Assembly: GCA_963682025.1 (NCBI GenBank)
Contig: OY821519.1
Span: 8,462,668 to 8,526,667 of the forward strand
Direction: 5' to 3'
Origin: Cordilura impudica
Taxonomy: Eukaryota > Arthropoda > Insecta > Diptera > Scathophagidae
DNA: 64,000 nucleotides
Under the pieces are notes generated by a model. That model ran no database searches. It saw only the letters and a list, made by a program, of their open reading frames with translations, and was not told the origin of the DNA. Numbering within the stretch: position 1 is the stretch's first letter; every line of letters starts with the position of its first letter. Made by a program: the position numbers and the translations under genes. Positions 1 to 11,766 of this stretch are shown in pieces.

Positions 1-836
1 AAAATTTAGTGCCCACAACTAGTGTTGGAACTTCTCATGCTACTTCAGGTAATTTTTTGATGTACGAAAATGTAAAAACAGCGAAAAGAACTTCATGCAG
101 AAACAAGGCAACGGCCGAATCAGTTGCGTGCATATTATCATCTCCTCTTGAGGATTATGAATCTGTTGATAAGAAGAGTATTGAGTGGAGACATATCCGG
201 AGCACCTTGCCTGAACCCATTGGTTACATTGAAGTTCCAAGCAGTAACGATGTCAAAACACCACATTCATACTTTCAGCAATATTTACCGCCAGAATTCT
301 TCCAAAAAGCAGCAGAGTACACAAATTTATACGCAATGCAAAATGAAATGCGGTTTAACCCCTGCACAGCCCAGGAAATTGAAGTTTTTTTTGGATTACA
401 TGGATATATGGGCATAGTTAGACTTCCTCGCATAGACATGTTTTGGGAAAGGGGTTTGAGTTTGCCACTCTTCACCGAGAATATGACAAAAAATCGTTTT
501 TTTCATCTACGGACAGCATTACATGTCGTAGATAACAATGCAAAAGACCCAAATAACTCGGACAAGTTGTATAAGGTAAGACCCATTTTGGATTGTGTTC
601 GCAAGCGATTGCTAGAATTACCACTAGAAGAAACTCTAAGCATTGATGAGCAGCTGGTTCCATTTAAGGGTCAATTGTCAATAAAACAATACATCAAAAA
701 TAAGCCTTACCCATGGGGAATAAAATTTTTCTTCCTATGTGGAAAAAGTGGTATGCCATTTGATTTTATCGCTTACCAAGGGGCATCTACGGAAATCAGT
801 AATGACGTTGTAAAGGCAATGGGATTTGGCGCTTAA
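1..836 (+). mobile_element. piggyBac-family transposase fragment
   Basis: The frame is already open at the left edge and runs to a stop at 834-836, about 275 residues from the first ATG. The order of motifs is that of piggyBac (DDE_Tnp_1_7) transposases: an N-terminal SYFQQYLPPEFF block, the ALHVVDN region, then SIDEQLVPFKG with the first catalytic Asp, followed by YIKNKPYPWGIKFF. The frame ends soon after DFIAYQGAST, so the second and third catalytic Asp positions of the family are missing and no coding remnant follows. This is a 3'-truncated, probably inactive copy. The 5' end and any terminal repeat lie outside the window. Confidence 0.85.
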
Positions 837-839
837 CGC

Positions 840-2066
840 AAAATTATTAAAAAACCAAATTGTCAAATTCAGTATTTTGTAAAAATTTCCAATGTATTGT
901 CACCCACTGTATATCTTATGAGTTTGTCATGTTACCCTTAAAAACTTTAATTTTGCTCCATTGAATTTCAAATAAAAATAACTAAATATAATAAAACGTA
1001 TGACCTCCAACTAAAGCATTACAATTCGTATCGGTGAGTTTTTATAATTTTATTTCATTTACATTTTAAAATGAACCAAACAAATAACAAGTTTCAAATA
1101 AAATTCATAATATTCTCCACAATGTAATGTTTATAATTATTTTAAAGTTTTATTGTTATCAAATAGAAAAAATTTGTATTGTCATCATAAAACAATATTC
1201 TTCCACTTAATTCAGGGCCTGACGCAATGAGACGATTTATACGTGCGACTAGAAAATTTGTATGAAAAAGATAAATTATACAAAATTTTGTAGTCGCACA
1301 TTTGAAACGTCTTTTTTTTTTTAATATTCCAAGAAGTGATCTTCTATTACTTTTTTATATATAATTGTTTTGTAATAAGATAAAAATAAATAAAATCATT
1401 CATTTCTTTGTTAGGTGTGATTTTATTTACGCCCTCATAGCAAAAATATTATTGCACAGAATAACAGCAAAAAAACAAACCCACCCACCTCCACAACGAA
1501 ACATATAGTACAAAAGGAAATCAACAATAACTTTGTATTCTGTATCTATTACACCACCACAATTCACATTTTTAAGTAGTTAACACATGTTCTAGACTCA
1601 AATTGCACTTAAAATTGAATGATTAGTGATAATTGATGATTGATACAGATATACTCATACGAGCAAATAGATACTCGTACATACTCGTTGTTATGCATAG
1701 AGATAGATAGACACTGTCTTATGCACTCTAACAAATGGCAATTTTTTAGATCGAACTTGAAATTAAAAAGGGAAATAAAACAAAGGAATCTTTGTTTAAA
1801 AAAGATGCAAATATTTGAAAAAAAAATAAATACAAATAAACGAAAAAAGTATTTTTTTAAGTGAAACTTAAAAATGGAAGTTTGTATGAAAGAAAATATA
1901 CATATAAAATCTTAACCGTTATTTAAATATTTATAGCTTCCCACGTTTTCATTCAACTGTTTTTTAAATACAATTGTATTTTTCAATTTTTTAAATTCAT
2001 AATAAATTATTATAAAAATAAAATCAGTGCAAGAATAAAGTTTTGTGAAAAGTATATATACATATA
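840..2066. other. A+T-rich intergenic DNA, no gene seen
   Basis: No coding frame, RNA gene or clear repeat boundary is recognisable. The stretch is A+T-rich with homopolymer runs; the short open frame around 1640-1864 has lysine- and asparagine-rich composition typical of random A+T-rich DNA. Confidence 0.6.
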
Positions 2067-2361
2067 TCTCTAATATTAATAGACTAGGCGATTTCTTGTG
2101 ACTGATGTTTTGTTCTACCGTTTTATCCCGGTTTCGACAAAACGTATTTTTTTTGAAAGGTATTTCTTTTTAGCTATTCACCAGACTTACAGATTTTTAA
2201 ATTTTTTCCTTTATTTTCAGTAAATTGCATTTAAAGTTGCTACTAATACATACATACATAAAATTATACAATGTTATAATAAACCAAAAAAGTGTTGGTT
2301 TATGAATTGGCTAAGTTGGAAAAAAAAAAGTTATCTAGAATTTGCACTCGAATTTCACTCC
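2067..2361 (+). mobile_element. Non-autonomous Helitron copy, 3' end lost
   Basis: Starts with TCTCTAATATTAATAG after an A, as Helitrons do (insertion between A and T), and continues through CTAGGCGATTTCTTGTGAC, TAAATTGCATTTAAAGTTGC and AAGTGTTGGTTTATGAATTG, all shared with the copies at 21822-22747 and 61019-61215. The 3' hairpin is reached (TTTGCACTCGAATTTC) but breaks off before the family's CTAG terminus, where the neighbouring rosa-like transposon starts. No Rep/helicase coding. Confidence 0.65.
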
Positions 2362-2390
2362 TATGAGTAGCAAAGGGCCACGTTAAAAGT

Positions 2391-3535
2391 AAAGGGTTTT
2401 TCAACAGGGACGCTATAAAAGTAAAAAGACAGGGACAGCAAACGACGCCATATTTCTTGCCGCTCTTTTGACATTTCTCTTCAGTAAGGTTTGCCATTTC
2501 ATGACGGAAAGATATACGAGCCAACAACAAGTCGAAATTATTAAAATTTACTACCGAAATTCGGAGTCAGTGGCCTCAACGTTAAGAGCGCTACGTCCAA
2601 TTTATGGTCGTCATAATCGTCCTAGCAGATCAACAATTGAGCATCTAGTGGAAAAATTTGACTCCACAGGCACAGTACAAAATGGTCCCGTGCCAGTGAG
2701 ACAAAGAAGTGCCCGTAGTGTCGAGAATATTGCTGCCGCTGAGGCTTCAGTTGAAGAAAGCCCAAATGTGTCTCTCACACGTCGTTTTCAAGCATTGGGC
2801 ATCTCTGTGACGTCGTTGTGGCGAATTTTGCGAAAAGATCTTGGCCTACATCCTTACAAGATCAAATTGACGCAAGAATTGAAGCCGCTTGACCACCAGA
2901 AGCATCGTATGTTCGTGAATTGGGCTGAGCAACAACTTGAAAATGATTCGGATTTTCATCGAAAAATCATCTTCAGCGATGAGGCTCATTTCTGGCTAAA
3001 TGGCTTCGTCAATAAACAAAATATGTGTTATTGGTCACACAGCAATCCACACGTACCCCATGAGTCATCATTGCATGCCGAAAAAATTACGGTTTGGTGC
3101 GGTTTATGGGCCGGCGGCGTACTTCTTCCGTGATGATCAAGACCGTCACGTTACTGTGAATGGGAATCGCTACCGTTCAATGATAATCGAATATTTTTCG
3201 CCCCAATTGGATGATATGGACTTGGAGGACATGTGGTTCCAACAGAACGGCACCACAAGCCACACAGCGAATGTCACAATCAATTTATTGGAAACCAAGT
3301 TTGGAGAACGTGTTATCTCACGAAATGGTCCAGTCGATTGGCCGCCTCGGTCGTGCGATTTGATGCCGTTGGACTATTTCCTGGGGGGCTACGTCAAGTC
3401 TATGGTCTATGCCAACAAGCCAGCGAAGATTGATGAACTTCGTACGAATATCGAATGTGAAATTGCAGCAGTATCGGCCGATTTATGCTTGAAAACCGTC
3501 GAAAATTGGGTTCAGGGTCTGGACTTCTGCAAAAA
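2391..3535 (+). mobile_element. rosa-like (DD41D) Tc1/mariner transposase, inactivated copy
   Basis: The transposase starts at ATG 2501 (MTERYTSQQQVEIIKIYYRN). The N-terminal helix-turn-helix region is followed by the first catalytic Asp in IIFSDEAHFWLNG. The frame shifts near 3115 (GGCGGCGTACTTC) and continues to about 3535. The second catalytic Asp is replaced by Asn (QQNGTTSHTA), and the third lies in SCDLMPLDYF; second-to-third spacing matches the intact-Asp copy at 4575-5884, where 41 residues separate the two, the DD41D signature of rosa elements. AAAGGGTTTTTCAACAGGG near 2391 is the probable 5' terminal repeat. The C-terminus is replaced by Tc1 sequence. Frameshift, D-to-N change and truncation make it non-functional. 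Confidence 0.8.
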
Positions 3536-4175
3536 ATGTTCTATGAACAAATCCATAGTTTCAAAAATTATCAAGAAATATCGTAAAAGCGGTTAAACGA
3601 TTCCAAGACAAGATAATTTAATAGCAAGAGAACTTAAAAAATTCCACCTAAAGAGGTCATAAATAATTTGAAACTAATATTAAGTGCTCCAGCTGTTTCT
3701 CGAAGAGCAATTGAAGCTGATCCTGGTTGTTATTGTCCTGTGAAGGAAAAACAGAAAAAAATCGTCTGACTCGCATAAAGTTTGCTAAAGAATACATGAA
3801 CTAGTCAAGACGGAATTGGAATACTGTTCTCTACTCAGATCAGTTCTAGTTTAATTTAAGAGGCCATGATGGAAGAACGTTTATACGACGACCTGAGGGA
3901 AAAGACTGGACCCAAAATATTCAAACAAAACTGTTAAGTTTGGCGATGGCATTATTATGGTATGGGCTTGCTGTTTCGGCCACGGAATGGGACCAATTCA
4001 TGTAGTAAAAGATACTCTGCCTGCAATTGGACACAGGCAAATACTAAATGACGTAATGTATCCATTCGCGGAGAAAATTATGCGCCTGGCCTGGAAATTA
4101 CAACATGACAATAACCCAAGATGTCCAATAAAGAATCACGTCAAGGTCCTTAAGGTCCTTATCAAGGGAAAGTAA
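3536..4175 (+). mobile_element. Tc1-like transposase relic fused to the rosa copy
   Basis: From NKSIVSKIIKKYRKSG on, the translation follows Tc1 rather than rosa: a helix-turn-helix piece, then after several stops and frame changes RIKFAKEYMN, VLYSDQFQFNLRGHDGRT (first catalytic Asp), IMVWACCFGHGMGPIHVV, ILNDVMYPFAEKIM and LQHDNNPRC around the second catalytic Asp. Many stops and frameshifts show an old, dead copy. It joins the rosa copy without a visible terminal repeat, so the junction is probably a deletion or recombination scar. Confidence 0.7.
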
Positions 4176-4574
4176 TCTTTCAGATTGAACACTGGATGGA
4201 ATTATAAATCTCCTAGCTTGCCGTTGGCCAGGACTTTTGTCCCAGTGTTCGGCAAATTATGATTCCTTCCACTTCTTAATTTTTTCTTTGATGTATCGTA
4301 TTGGAACAGCAAAGAATGTTTCCGGACCGATGAAGCGACAACGGGCCCCCCGATTGGCCAGGCAATCTGCCCTTTCATCGACCTCGTGACTTTCGTGTCC
4401 TGGACTCCAGCATAAAGTAATTTTGTTGCATCTGCTTAATTGGTTTAGCACTTCGATGCAATCCAAGACAAGTTTAGATGTCACGTTGTAGGACATAATT
4501 GCCTTTAGTGCAGCCTGACTGTCGGATAGTATATAAATGAATGCTCTTCTTCTAAGACATTCAGTCACGCATAT

Positions 4575-5884
4575 AAAGGGTGATTTTTTAAGAGCTACAG
4601 GAAAGTTTTCCAAAAAAAAAAAAAACACATAAAATTCAGAAAAATGTATGAAATCTTTATTTGAATCGATAGTACGGTCCATATAATTTAATGTTTGAAG
4701 ATTATTTCATGCAAATGTTGACCGTGACTGCGCCTCAAATGGTCCATCCGCTTAGTCCAATTTTGGCATACTCTTTCCAACATTTCGGCCGGTATCTCAC
4801 GAATAAATGCTTCAATGTTGTCTTCCAATGCGTCAATTGAAGCGGGATTGTCTGTATAGACATGAGCTTTAACATAGCCCCACAAAAAATAGTCTAAAGG
4901 CATTAAATTGCACGATCTAGGCGGCCAATTGACCGGTCCCGAACGTGAAATAAAATGTTCACCGAACTCGCCTCTCAATAAGTCCATTGTTGCGCGTGCT
5001 GTGTGGCATGTGGCACCGTCTTGTTGAATCCGCATGTCATGCAAGTCAAGCTCTTGCATTTCGGGCAAAAAAAAGTTGAATATCATCTCTCGGTAGCGCT
5101 CACCATTCACAGTTACGTTACGATTCGCATCATCTTTGATGAAGTACGGTTCAATAATGCCACCAGCCCATAAACCGCACCAAACTGTGACTTTTTCTGG
5201 ATGCATTGGTAGCTCTTCCAATGCTTCTGGCTGATATTCACTCCAAAATTGACAATTCTGCTTATTTACGTACCCATTGAGCCAAAAATTAGCTTCGTCG
5301 CTGAACACAATTTGTCGGTAAAAAAGTGGATCTTCGGCCAACTTTCCAAGAGCCCATTCATCAAAAATTCTACGCTGCAGTAGGTCGTTCAGTTCAATTC
5401 TTGCACCAGCTGTATTTTGAAAGGCTTCACACCTAAATCCTTTCGAAAAATTTTCCACGTTGTTGAGTAACAGAGGCCCAATTGCTGCGAACGGCGACGA
5501 ATCGATAATTGATGGTCATCATTAACACTGGCCGATACAGCTGCGATATTTCCTTCAGTTCGCACTCTACGTAAGCGTGTTGGTGGTTTAATGTCCAACA
5601 ATGTAAATTTGGTGCGAAATTTAGTCACAATAGCCCGAATAGCCGCTTCAGTGGGTCGATTAAACTGACCATAAAATGGAAGAAGCGCGCGATGAAATTT
5701 CTTAACAGAGCACGCATTTTGATAATAAAATTCAATAACTTGCAAGCGTTGTTCGTTTGTAAGACGATTCATGGTTAAATTATAGACCAAACTGAAGGTG
5801 TTTGACAATGAAACAAAACACGAAACGTCCGTCAGCTGTTTAAACCAGTGTTGCCAAAAAGATAATAGCTAAAAAATCACCCTT
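4575..5884 (-). mobile_element. Near-complete rosa-like (DD41D) transposon with TIRs and TA duplication
   Basis: A 1310-bp element with inverted ends beginning AAGGGTGATTTTTTA at both sides and flanked by TA (4573-4574 and 5885-5886). The transposase runs on the minus strand from MNRLTNEQRLQVIEFYY (ATG at 5770-5772) to a stop at 4688. One frameshift between about 5390 and 5458 separates the DNA-binding half from the catalytic half. All three catalytic Asp are present: IVFSDEANFWLNG, IQQDGATCHTA and CNLMPLDYF, with 41 residues between the last two. It lies inside the RNase H domain of a LINE, so it is younger than that LINE. It needs only one frame repair in principle and is the best-preserved DNA transposon here. 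Confidence 0.85.
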
Positions 5885-6656
5885 TATAACTACCGAAAAC
5901 CTCCGTTTGAAAAATGGATGGGTATCTTCAAATGGGTAAAGCTCGTTAAAAGTTGGGACCAAATATGCCGGCGCCCGTCTCCCCATTTAATTATTTTGAG
6001 CCATCCGTGAACCACACATGAGAACCTTGCTCCGGCTCCCAGGTCCTATTAGTCCATAGGCTCCTTTTCACTAACATTGTTTCAAATTCTCTGATAAATA
6101 TCTTTCTTGGTAGCATTCTGTCCGTGAGTCTTGCCACCGGGTCGTTGGTGAAGAGTCTTGTGACTCTCATGTGACTCTTTAGGTCACCGTCCTTCATGCT
6201 ACCAGAATCCTGAAGTCGTACGGCACTCATGCACGCGTCTTCGCGGCTAGCATCAGTTGGACACGTTATATTTGTCCCAGTGATACCAATACAGGTACAC
6301 CTTGTTGAGGATTGCCTTAGCATTCGCTTGCTCAACATTTGGCCATCATACAAGAGCAGAGTAGGTAACCATTGCTTTCACAATAGTTTTGAACGACAAG
6401 TAGATCATGTGGGGTTTTAGACCCCACGTTCTATCAGATATCCTTTGACAGACTTATAAAGCCCTAGTGGCCTTTTTGGTAATTTGATCTGAGTAATTGT
6501 TCCATGTGAGGGATAACCCTTTTTTCTGACACCAGATGAGGGTACAATTTAGAGCCTGCTGCATACACTCCGATATTGTGTTCTCGTCGAAGCCGGTGAC
6601 AGAGATAACAAGATCGTTTGCATAGCCGAAGGTTCTGAAACCCTAAGTTGTTAAGT

Positions 6657-6676
6657 CCCCCCCCCCCCCCCCCCCC
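6657..6676. repeat. Poly(C)20 homopolymer inside the LINE
   Basis: Twenty consecutive C on the plus strand (G20 on the LINE sense strand), very unusual in this A+T-rich window. It falls in the RT palm region of the degenerate LINE. Confidence 0.9.
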
Positions 6677-7750
6677 AGTAACTCATCTATGACCAAGGGT
6701 CTAAAGCAGTGGCGATAGAATGCCTCCCTGAGGACTGCCCCTAGTGGCACTTATGGTCCTAGATGTACTGCCTATGTTTAGTGTGATAACCCTAGAGGTG
6801 ATCATCTCTAGGGTCCAATTAATTATGATTAGAGAAATATTCTTTCTCAACATGGCCTCTTTAATTGCCCTATATGACGTATTATCGAAGGCGCCCCTGT
6901 ATATCAATGAATGCACAGAGAGATATCTGTTTGGTATCGAGTGCCTATTCTATCATTGTGACAACGTTATGGACAGCTGATTCCGTGGAATTACCTTGTT
7001 GGTACGCAAACTATAGTTCATGAATAGGTTTGAGTGCCAGGTAAGTGTCCCTGATATGATCTAGGCCCTCATTATCTTTCTTCATTATCTTCAGGAAGAA
7101 AGAACTTAGAATTATCGGTCTATACGATTTAGGTAGCCGATCAGATTTCCTGCCTACCTTAGATATAAATACTACTTTTACTTCTCTCCATATTGATGGC
7201 ACAAAACCATGTAGAAGACAAGATTTAAAAAGTTTAGTCAGTTGTATAATGATAATATCCATCCTTTCCTGACGTAAACATGGATATATACAGTCCGGCC
7301 CAGGTGATTTAAATGAAGAGAAACCATTAATCGCCCACCTAACCCGATTCACTGAAAATGTTGTCCGCTAAACGTATGTTAGTTCTTGTCAGAGGGGGTT
7401 TCCCAATGACTGGTAGGGACCTGTTGGTCCGGAGATTCAGTGTATGAACCATTTGACCTTTTTAAGGTACATAGACCATTTGTATGATCCTGAGAGAGGG
7501 CCTTTTGAAATCGGACAGCTTCCGGAAGGTCACTGATCCTCTCACAATAGCTTTGCCATGTGGTCCTTTTGGATTTACGTAGTTCCTTATTGTATTCAGT
7601 GAGGGCTATTTTATAGGCGCTCCACTCGCTATTAATCTTAGCCTTATTGAATAATTTGTGAGCATTACGTTTGAGCCTTTCCAGACCATCATTCCACCAT
7701 GGAACAGGTGCGATATTCAAAATTTTAAATTTTCTGTTTTTAAATTCCAA

Positions 7751-9400
7751 AAAGCCATTAAAAGTATCGAAAAGAATCGAATATCAAAAAAAAAATAATC
7801 AATATTGAAAAGTATCCGAGTTAATTAAGGAAGCTTTACAACTTCTTGGCACAAGCTGTCAATATATAGACATTACTGTTATGTTAATGTTGTTGTTATT
7901 ATTATTATTGTTGCTGTTGTTGTTCCTAACCCACACTAATTCATGTAATATTTATTCCATCGAATGCGGTGCATATAAACTACTCGTACACACATGTAGC
8001 CTTGAAATTATGCACAAAACAGCGCCATTATTAACATTTTAAATTATTTGGCGCCAATTCAAAAAAAAAATATATATATATATTTATTGAGATGTGTTTT
8101 ATGTTTAAAAACAAATTTACGATAATAATAATAAACCTTTAAAAAAAACCTAAGAAAATGTTACATTTTAATTTGGAACTGATAATCTTGTTTATTAAAA
8201 AAAAATAAATGCGGTCAAAATTTGTGTGGGAGTAAATTTGATATGATCCAAGGTACAGTAAGTAGTTAATAAAGAAAAAAGCAACACAATTTTATTTTCG
8301 GTAAAATTTGTTAAACAATTCTTTGCTTTTCTATACAAATATAAAAAAATATTATTTTTAATTTGAATGACCTTCATTAAATCTATGATTTAAAACCTTT
8401 CCAAATATTGCTATAATATTTTTTATTAGTTATTTTTTTGAGCATTAGTATTTTTTTATGGTTATTATTAATACATTTTTGTCTTAATTCATAAAAATAA
8501 CGAGAAAAAAAATGTTTTTATAAGTTTAGTATTTTTTTTTTAATTAGATTTATTTATTTAATCATAACAATGAATGTAGGTAGGTTTGGTGCGCAATGGC
8601 TCAAACCAAATAATAGTTAATTAATGACAAAAAATATTGTCATTCATGATTTTTTGCAATTAAAAACAAATTTTTATAAAAACATACGAAACATACTCGT
8701 ATGTAACATTGTATAGTGTTTGCATTGTGCAAATTTGCTTGAATGAATTTTTATCATGTACAATTTTTATGTATCACACTTATTAAAAGTACTTTTAATG
8801 TAAAAACTGGAGCACAAAGCAATGTTTTTCCGCCCATTTTTTTTTTAATTCATTAATCTCTAGTTAACAATAATCTTAGTACTTGGAAATGTTGTTATGA
8901 AACACCAAACAAATCACCACAATTACATATGTGTGTACAAAAAAACAATATAAAAAATTATTTAAATTTAAAGCTGAGTAATTTTTGTTGATGTCCATTA
9001 CAAAATATAAAATTTTTTACTCTATGGGCATCACACTACTTAAACTACTTACACAATATTTAAAAACTGCTCCTTACCACCACTGTGTATTGTGTTGACA
9101 AGAGAAATACAGATTAGTAAAAGGAGAAATGATTGTTTAATTCAATTGCCTTTAGTTGAGAACGGTGTTGACAACTTAGAAATTTTCCTAAAAAAAATAG
9201 TGTTTTTTTTTATAATTTTAAGGTGAAGGTACATAACGTCCATTATACACTTCAACGCTTTTTGGACTACTAAAGATTGAGGTACATACATACGCATAAA
9301 ATGCGTAGGCACACAAGAAGGAATTTGTTTTGACGGAGCACCAAATATTTGAGAAGGAAACTTTATTTTGAATTATATATATATACTAGCTGTAACTCGA
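7751..9400. other. A+T-rich intergenic DNA, no gene seen
   Basis: No convincing coding frame. Contains a short TTATTATTG/TTGTTG-type simple stretch near 7885-7925, a TA run near 8070 and many homopolymer tracts. A motif CTAGCTGTAACTCGATGAGG at 9386 marks the start of the next repeat block. Confidence 0.55.
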
Positions 9401-9410
9401 TGAGGCTCGC

Positions 9411-10680
9411 TTCACCCATCGTAATGAAATAAAATACTGGGAAAATTTTTTTCTTCTTTTATTTTTGATTTTGTCGATTTTTATTTTTGCGATTTTAGAC
9501 TTTGGTTTAATTTTGGCGATTTTTGACTTAGGCGGTTATTGTTTTTTGCAAGTTTTGATTTTGGTGACTTTCTGATTTTGGCGTTTTTGATTTCGGCGAT
9601 TTTTGTTATTCACAATTTTTAGATTTCGCGATTTTTATTTTGGCGTGTTTTGGTCTTTGAGATTTTTGATATTCGCGATTTTCGGTTTTGGCAATTTCTG
9701 TTGCTATATTAGATTTTGGTGATATTCGTTTTTTCTAATTTTTGATTTTGGCGATTTTTGATTTTAGCGATTTTTGAATTTGGCGATTTTTCGTTTTTTG
9801 CGATTTTTGTTACATGCAATTTTCGGTTCTGGCAATGTTTGCTTTTGACGATTTTAGTTTTTGGCGATTTTTGTTATTCCCGATTATCGGTTTCGGCGAT
9901 TTATGTTTTTGATGATTTTTGTTTTTGGCGATTTTTGTTATTCCCGATTATCGGTTTTGGCGATTTTTGACTTTGACGATTTTTGTTTTTTGATTTTGGT
10001 GATTTTTGTTATTCACGATATTCCGATTTTGCGATTTTTAAATTTGGCGTGTTTTGTTCTTCGCGATTTTTGATATTCGCGATTTTCAGTTTTGGAGATT
10101 TGTATTGCTATTTTGGATTTTGGCGATATTTTTTTAACTATTTCTGAATTTGGCAATTTTTGGCTTTAGCGAATTTTGTCTTTTGCGATTTTTGATTTTG
10201 GCGATTTTTGTTATTCGAGATTTTCGATTTTGACGATTTTTTATTTTGGCGATTTTTGGTTTTTTGCGATTTTTTTATACGCGATTTTCGGTTTCGGCAA
10301 TTTTTGTTTTTGACGATTTTTGTTTTTGGCCATTTTTGTTATTCCCGATCATCGGTTTTTGCGATTTTTGATTTTGTCGATTTTTGTTATTCGAGATTTT
10401 CGATTTTGACGATTTTTTATTTTGGCGATTTTTGGTTTTTTGCGATTTTTTTATACGCGATTTTCGGTTTCGGCAATTTTTGTTTTTGACGATTTTTATT
10501 TTTGGCCATTTTTGTTATTCCCGATCATCGGTTTTTGCGATTTTTGACTTTGACGATTTTGCTATTTGTATTTTTTGACTTTGGCGATTTTCGATTTGGC
10601 AATTTTTGTTTTAGGCGATTTTTGTTATTCGGGATTTTCGGCTTTTGCGATTTTTGATTTTGGCGATTCCGCCCATTGTT
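9411..10680. repeat. Degenerate GCGATTTTTG tandem array with higher-order units
   Basis: About 1.27 kb built from a degenerate 15-18 base unit of the form GCGATTTTTGWTTTTG, with frequent TTGTTATTCCCGATTATCGG variants. Higher-order structure is visible: the block beginning at 10208 recurs almost exactly at 10384 (176-bp period), and a segment near 9861 recurs about 72 bp later. The open frames across it (9758-10578) are phenylalanine/aspartate translations of the repeat (FDDFxFWRFL), not genes. One strand is strongly T+G-rich. Confidence 0.85.
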
Positions 10681-10699
10681 ATTAAATTTCTTGCCTGCA

Positions 10700-10860
10700 G
10701 ATACGAGAAGGATACGATTGTGAAGCAGCTTTATATGGAGGCTATGTCCTAGAGGGTTTATTTTTGAACTACAGATTAGTGGTTATAGTAGACATACGTA
10801 TGAAAAAATTGACCGAGATCTATATGAAAATTTGGATTATATGGTAATTTAAGTCGATTA
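10700..10860 (-). mobile_element. DINE/Helentron-like fragment
   Basis: The stretch GAAGCAGCTTTATATGGAGG ... TTTTTGAACTACAGATTAGT ... GACCGAGATCTATATGAAAA parallels 36535-36680 of the copy at 36227-36996 in the same orientation, so it is an internal fragment of that family abutting the tandem array. Confidence 0.6.
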
Positions 10861-11266
10861 AAAAATTTTTGAGTTCAAAAAAATAACCGAAATAACTTTC
10901 ATTAAGGACAAATTTTTTGGTGACGAATTTAAAAAAAAAAAATCATTGAAAATAAAATATTGGCCGTTATTTATAAAAAAAATGTAAATGGAATATAATT
11001 TTATTATTAAAATATATTCTTTAATGAAAAATTTATTTTTAGAAATTATTTTAAAAAAAATTCCACCCACTCAATTTTTTTATATGATAAAAGATGTAAG
11101 AAAAACTTTAATTGATATGTCTAAATTAATTAAAAATGTTACGTCATTGAGTTTTTTTTTATAAATTTCCAAAAGTTTTTTATCTAAATTTTGTACGTTT
11201 TATTGAAGATCTTATATTGCAAAATGTAATTGTAAAGCGTTACTCAAAGTTCAAAAAATAATTAAC
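10861..11266. other. A+T-rich DNA, no gene seen
   Basis: A+T-rich with many homopolymer runs; no coding frame or repeat boundary recognised. Confidence 0.5.
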
Positions 11267-11766
11267 ATTAAATAAAACAAATAAGAGTGTTAAATTTGGC
11301 TATAACGAATCTTTCATACCCCACGTGGGTTTTACGTTCACATTAACATCTGTACTTATTGCACTATTTATAACAAATGTAAACAAAATATTTGAAAAAG
11401 TTAACAATTTGGTAAACTTAATACTAAATTATTACAACAAACACTGAATTTTTGCCTTTTTAGAGGTGTCGCCATATTTTAGGTTATATCTTGGGACGGT
11501 GAAGCCCGATTGACCCCATTTTAAGTTCCAACTTGCTCGAAATAATGGCAAACAATATTCCTCTAAGTTTACTAAGGTAAATAGTTTATTGTGTGAAAGA
11601 GCGCGATTTCAACAGACAGACGGACAGATGGACGGTCATCGCTATATCGTCTCGAGTTATTGTAAGGATCAATAATATATATATTTTATGGGGTCGCAAA
11701 TGCATTTTACGATGGGTAGCAAACTGATAGATATCCTCTGCACAGTGGTGTGGAGGGTATAAAAAC
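11267..11766 (-). mobile_element. DINE-1/Helentron-like element
   Basis: On the minus strand it opens TTTTTATACCCTCCACACC, contains the family block with GACCCCATAAAATATATATA, a GGATCAATAAT-like segment and the GTCCATCTGTCCGTCTGTC stretch, and ends AACACTCTTATTTGTTTT at 11267. The layout (TTATACCC start, GTCCGTCTGTCCG block, short hairpin then TTACTTGTT-type tail) is that of DINE-1 elements of Drosophila, non-autonomous Helentrons. The terminal hairpin is degraded in this copy. Confidence 0.65.

Larger units (their letters stand above)
4190..7750 (-). mobile_element. LOA-type LINE (RT + RNase H), degenerate, split by a rosa element
   Basis: Read on the minus strand: the linker after the endonuclease (PVPWWNDGLERLKRNAHKLF, ~7690), RT fingers (SFKSPGPDCIYPCL, ~7300), RT palm (RGAFDNTSYRAI and SPQGGILSPLL, ~6900-6700), thumb/connection (6353-5991), RNase H beginning VWFTDGSK (~5995), then after the rosa insertion YILSDSQAALKAI and LCWSPGHESHEVDERAD (4550-4300). 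The RT active site reads YAND rather than YADD near 6620, so a catalytic Asp is lost. A 20-base C run (6657-6676) interrupts the palm. The endonuclease and ORF1 are missing (5' truncation). The RNase H resembles that of the LINE at 13216-16957. Confidence 0.75.

Noticed and set aside
9758..10578. Open frames of 64-93 codons rich in Phe, Asp and Cys
   Set aside because: They are translations of the GCGATTTTTG tandem array; open frame length follows from the repeat, not from coding selection.
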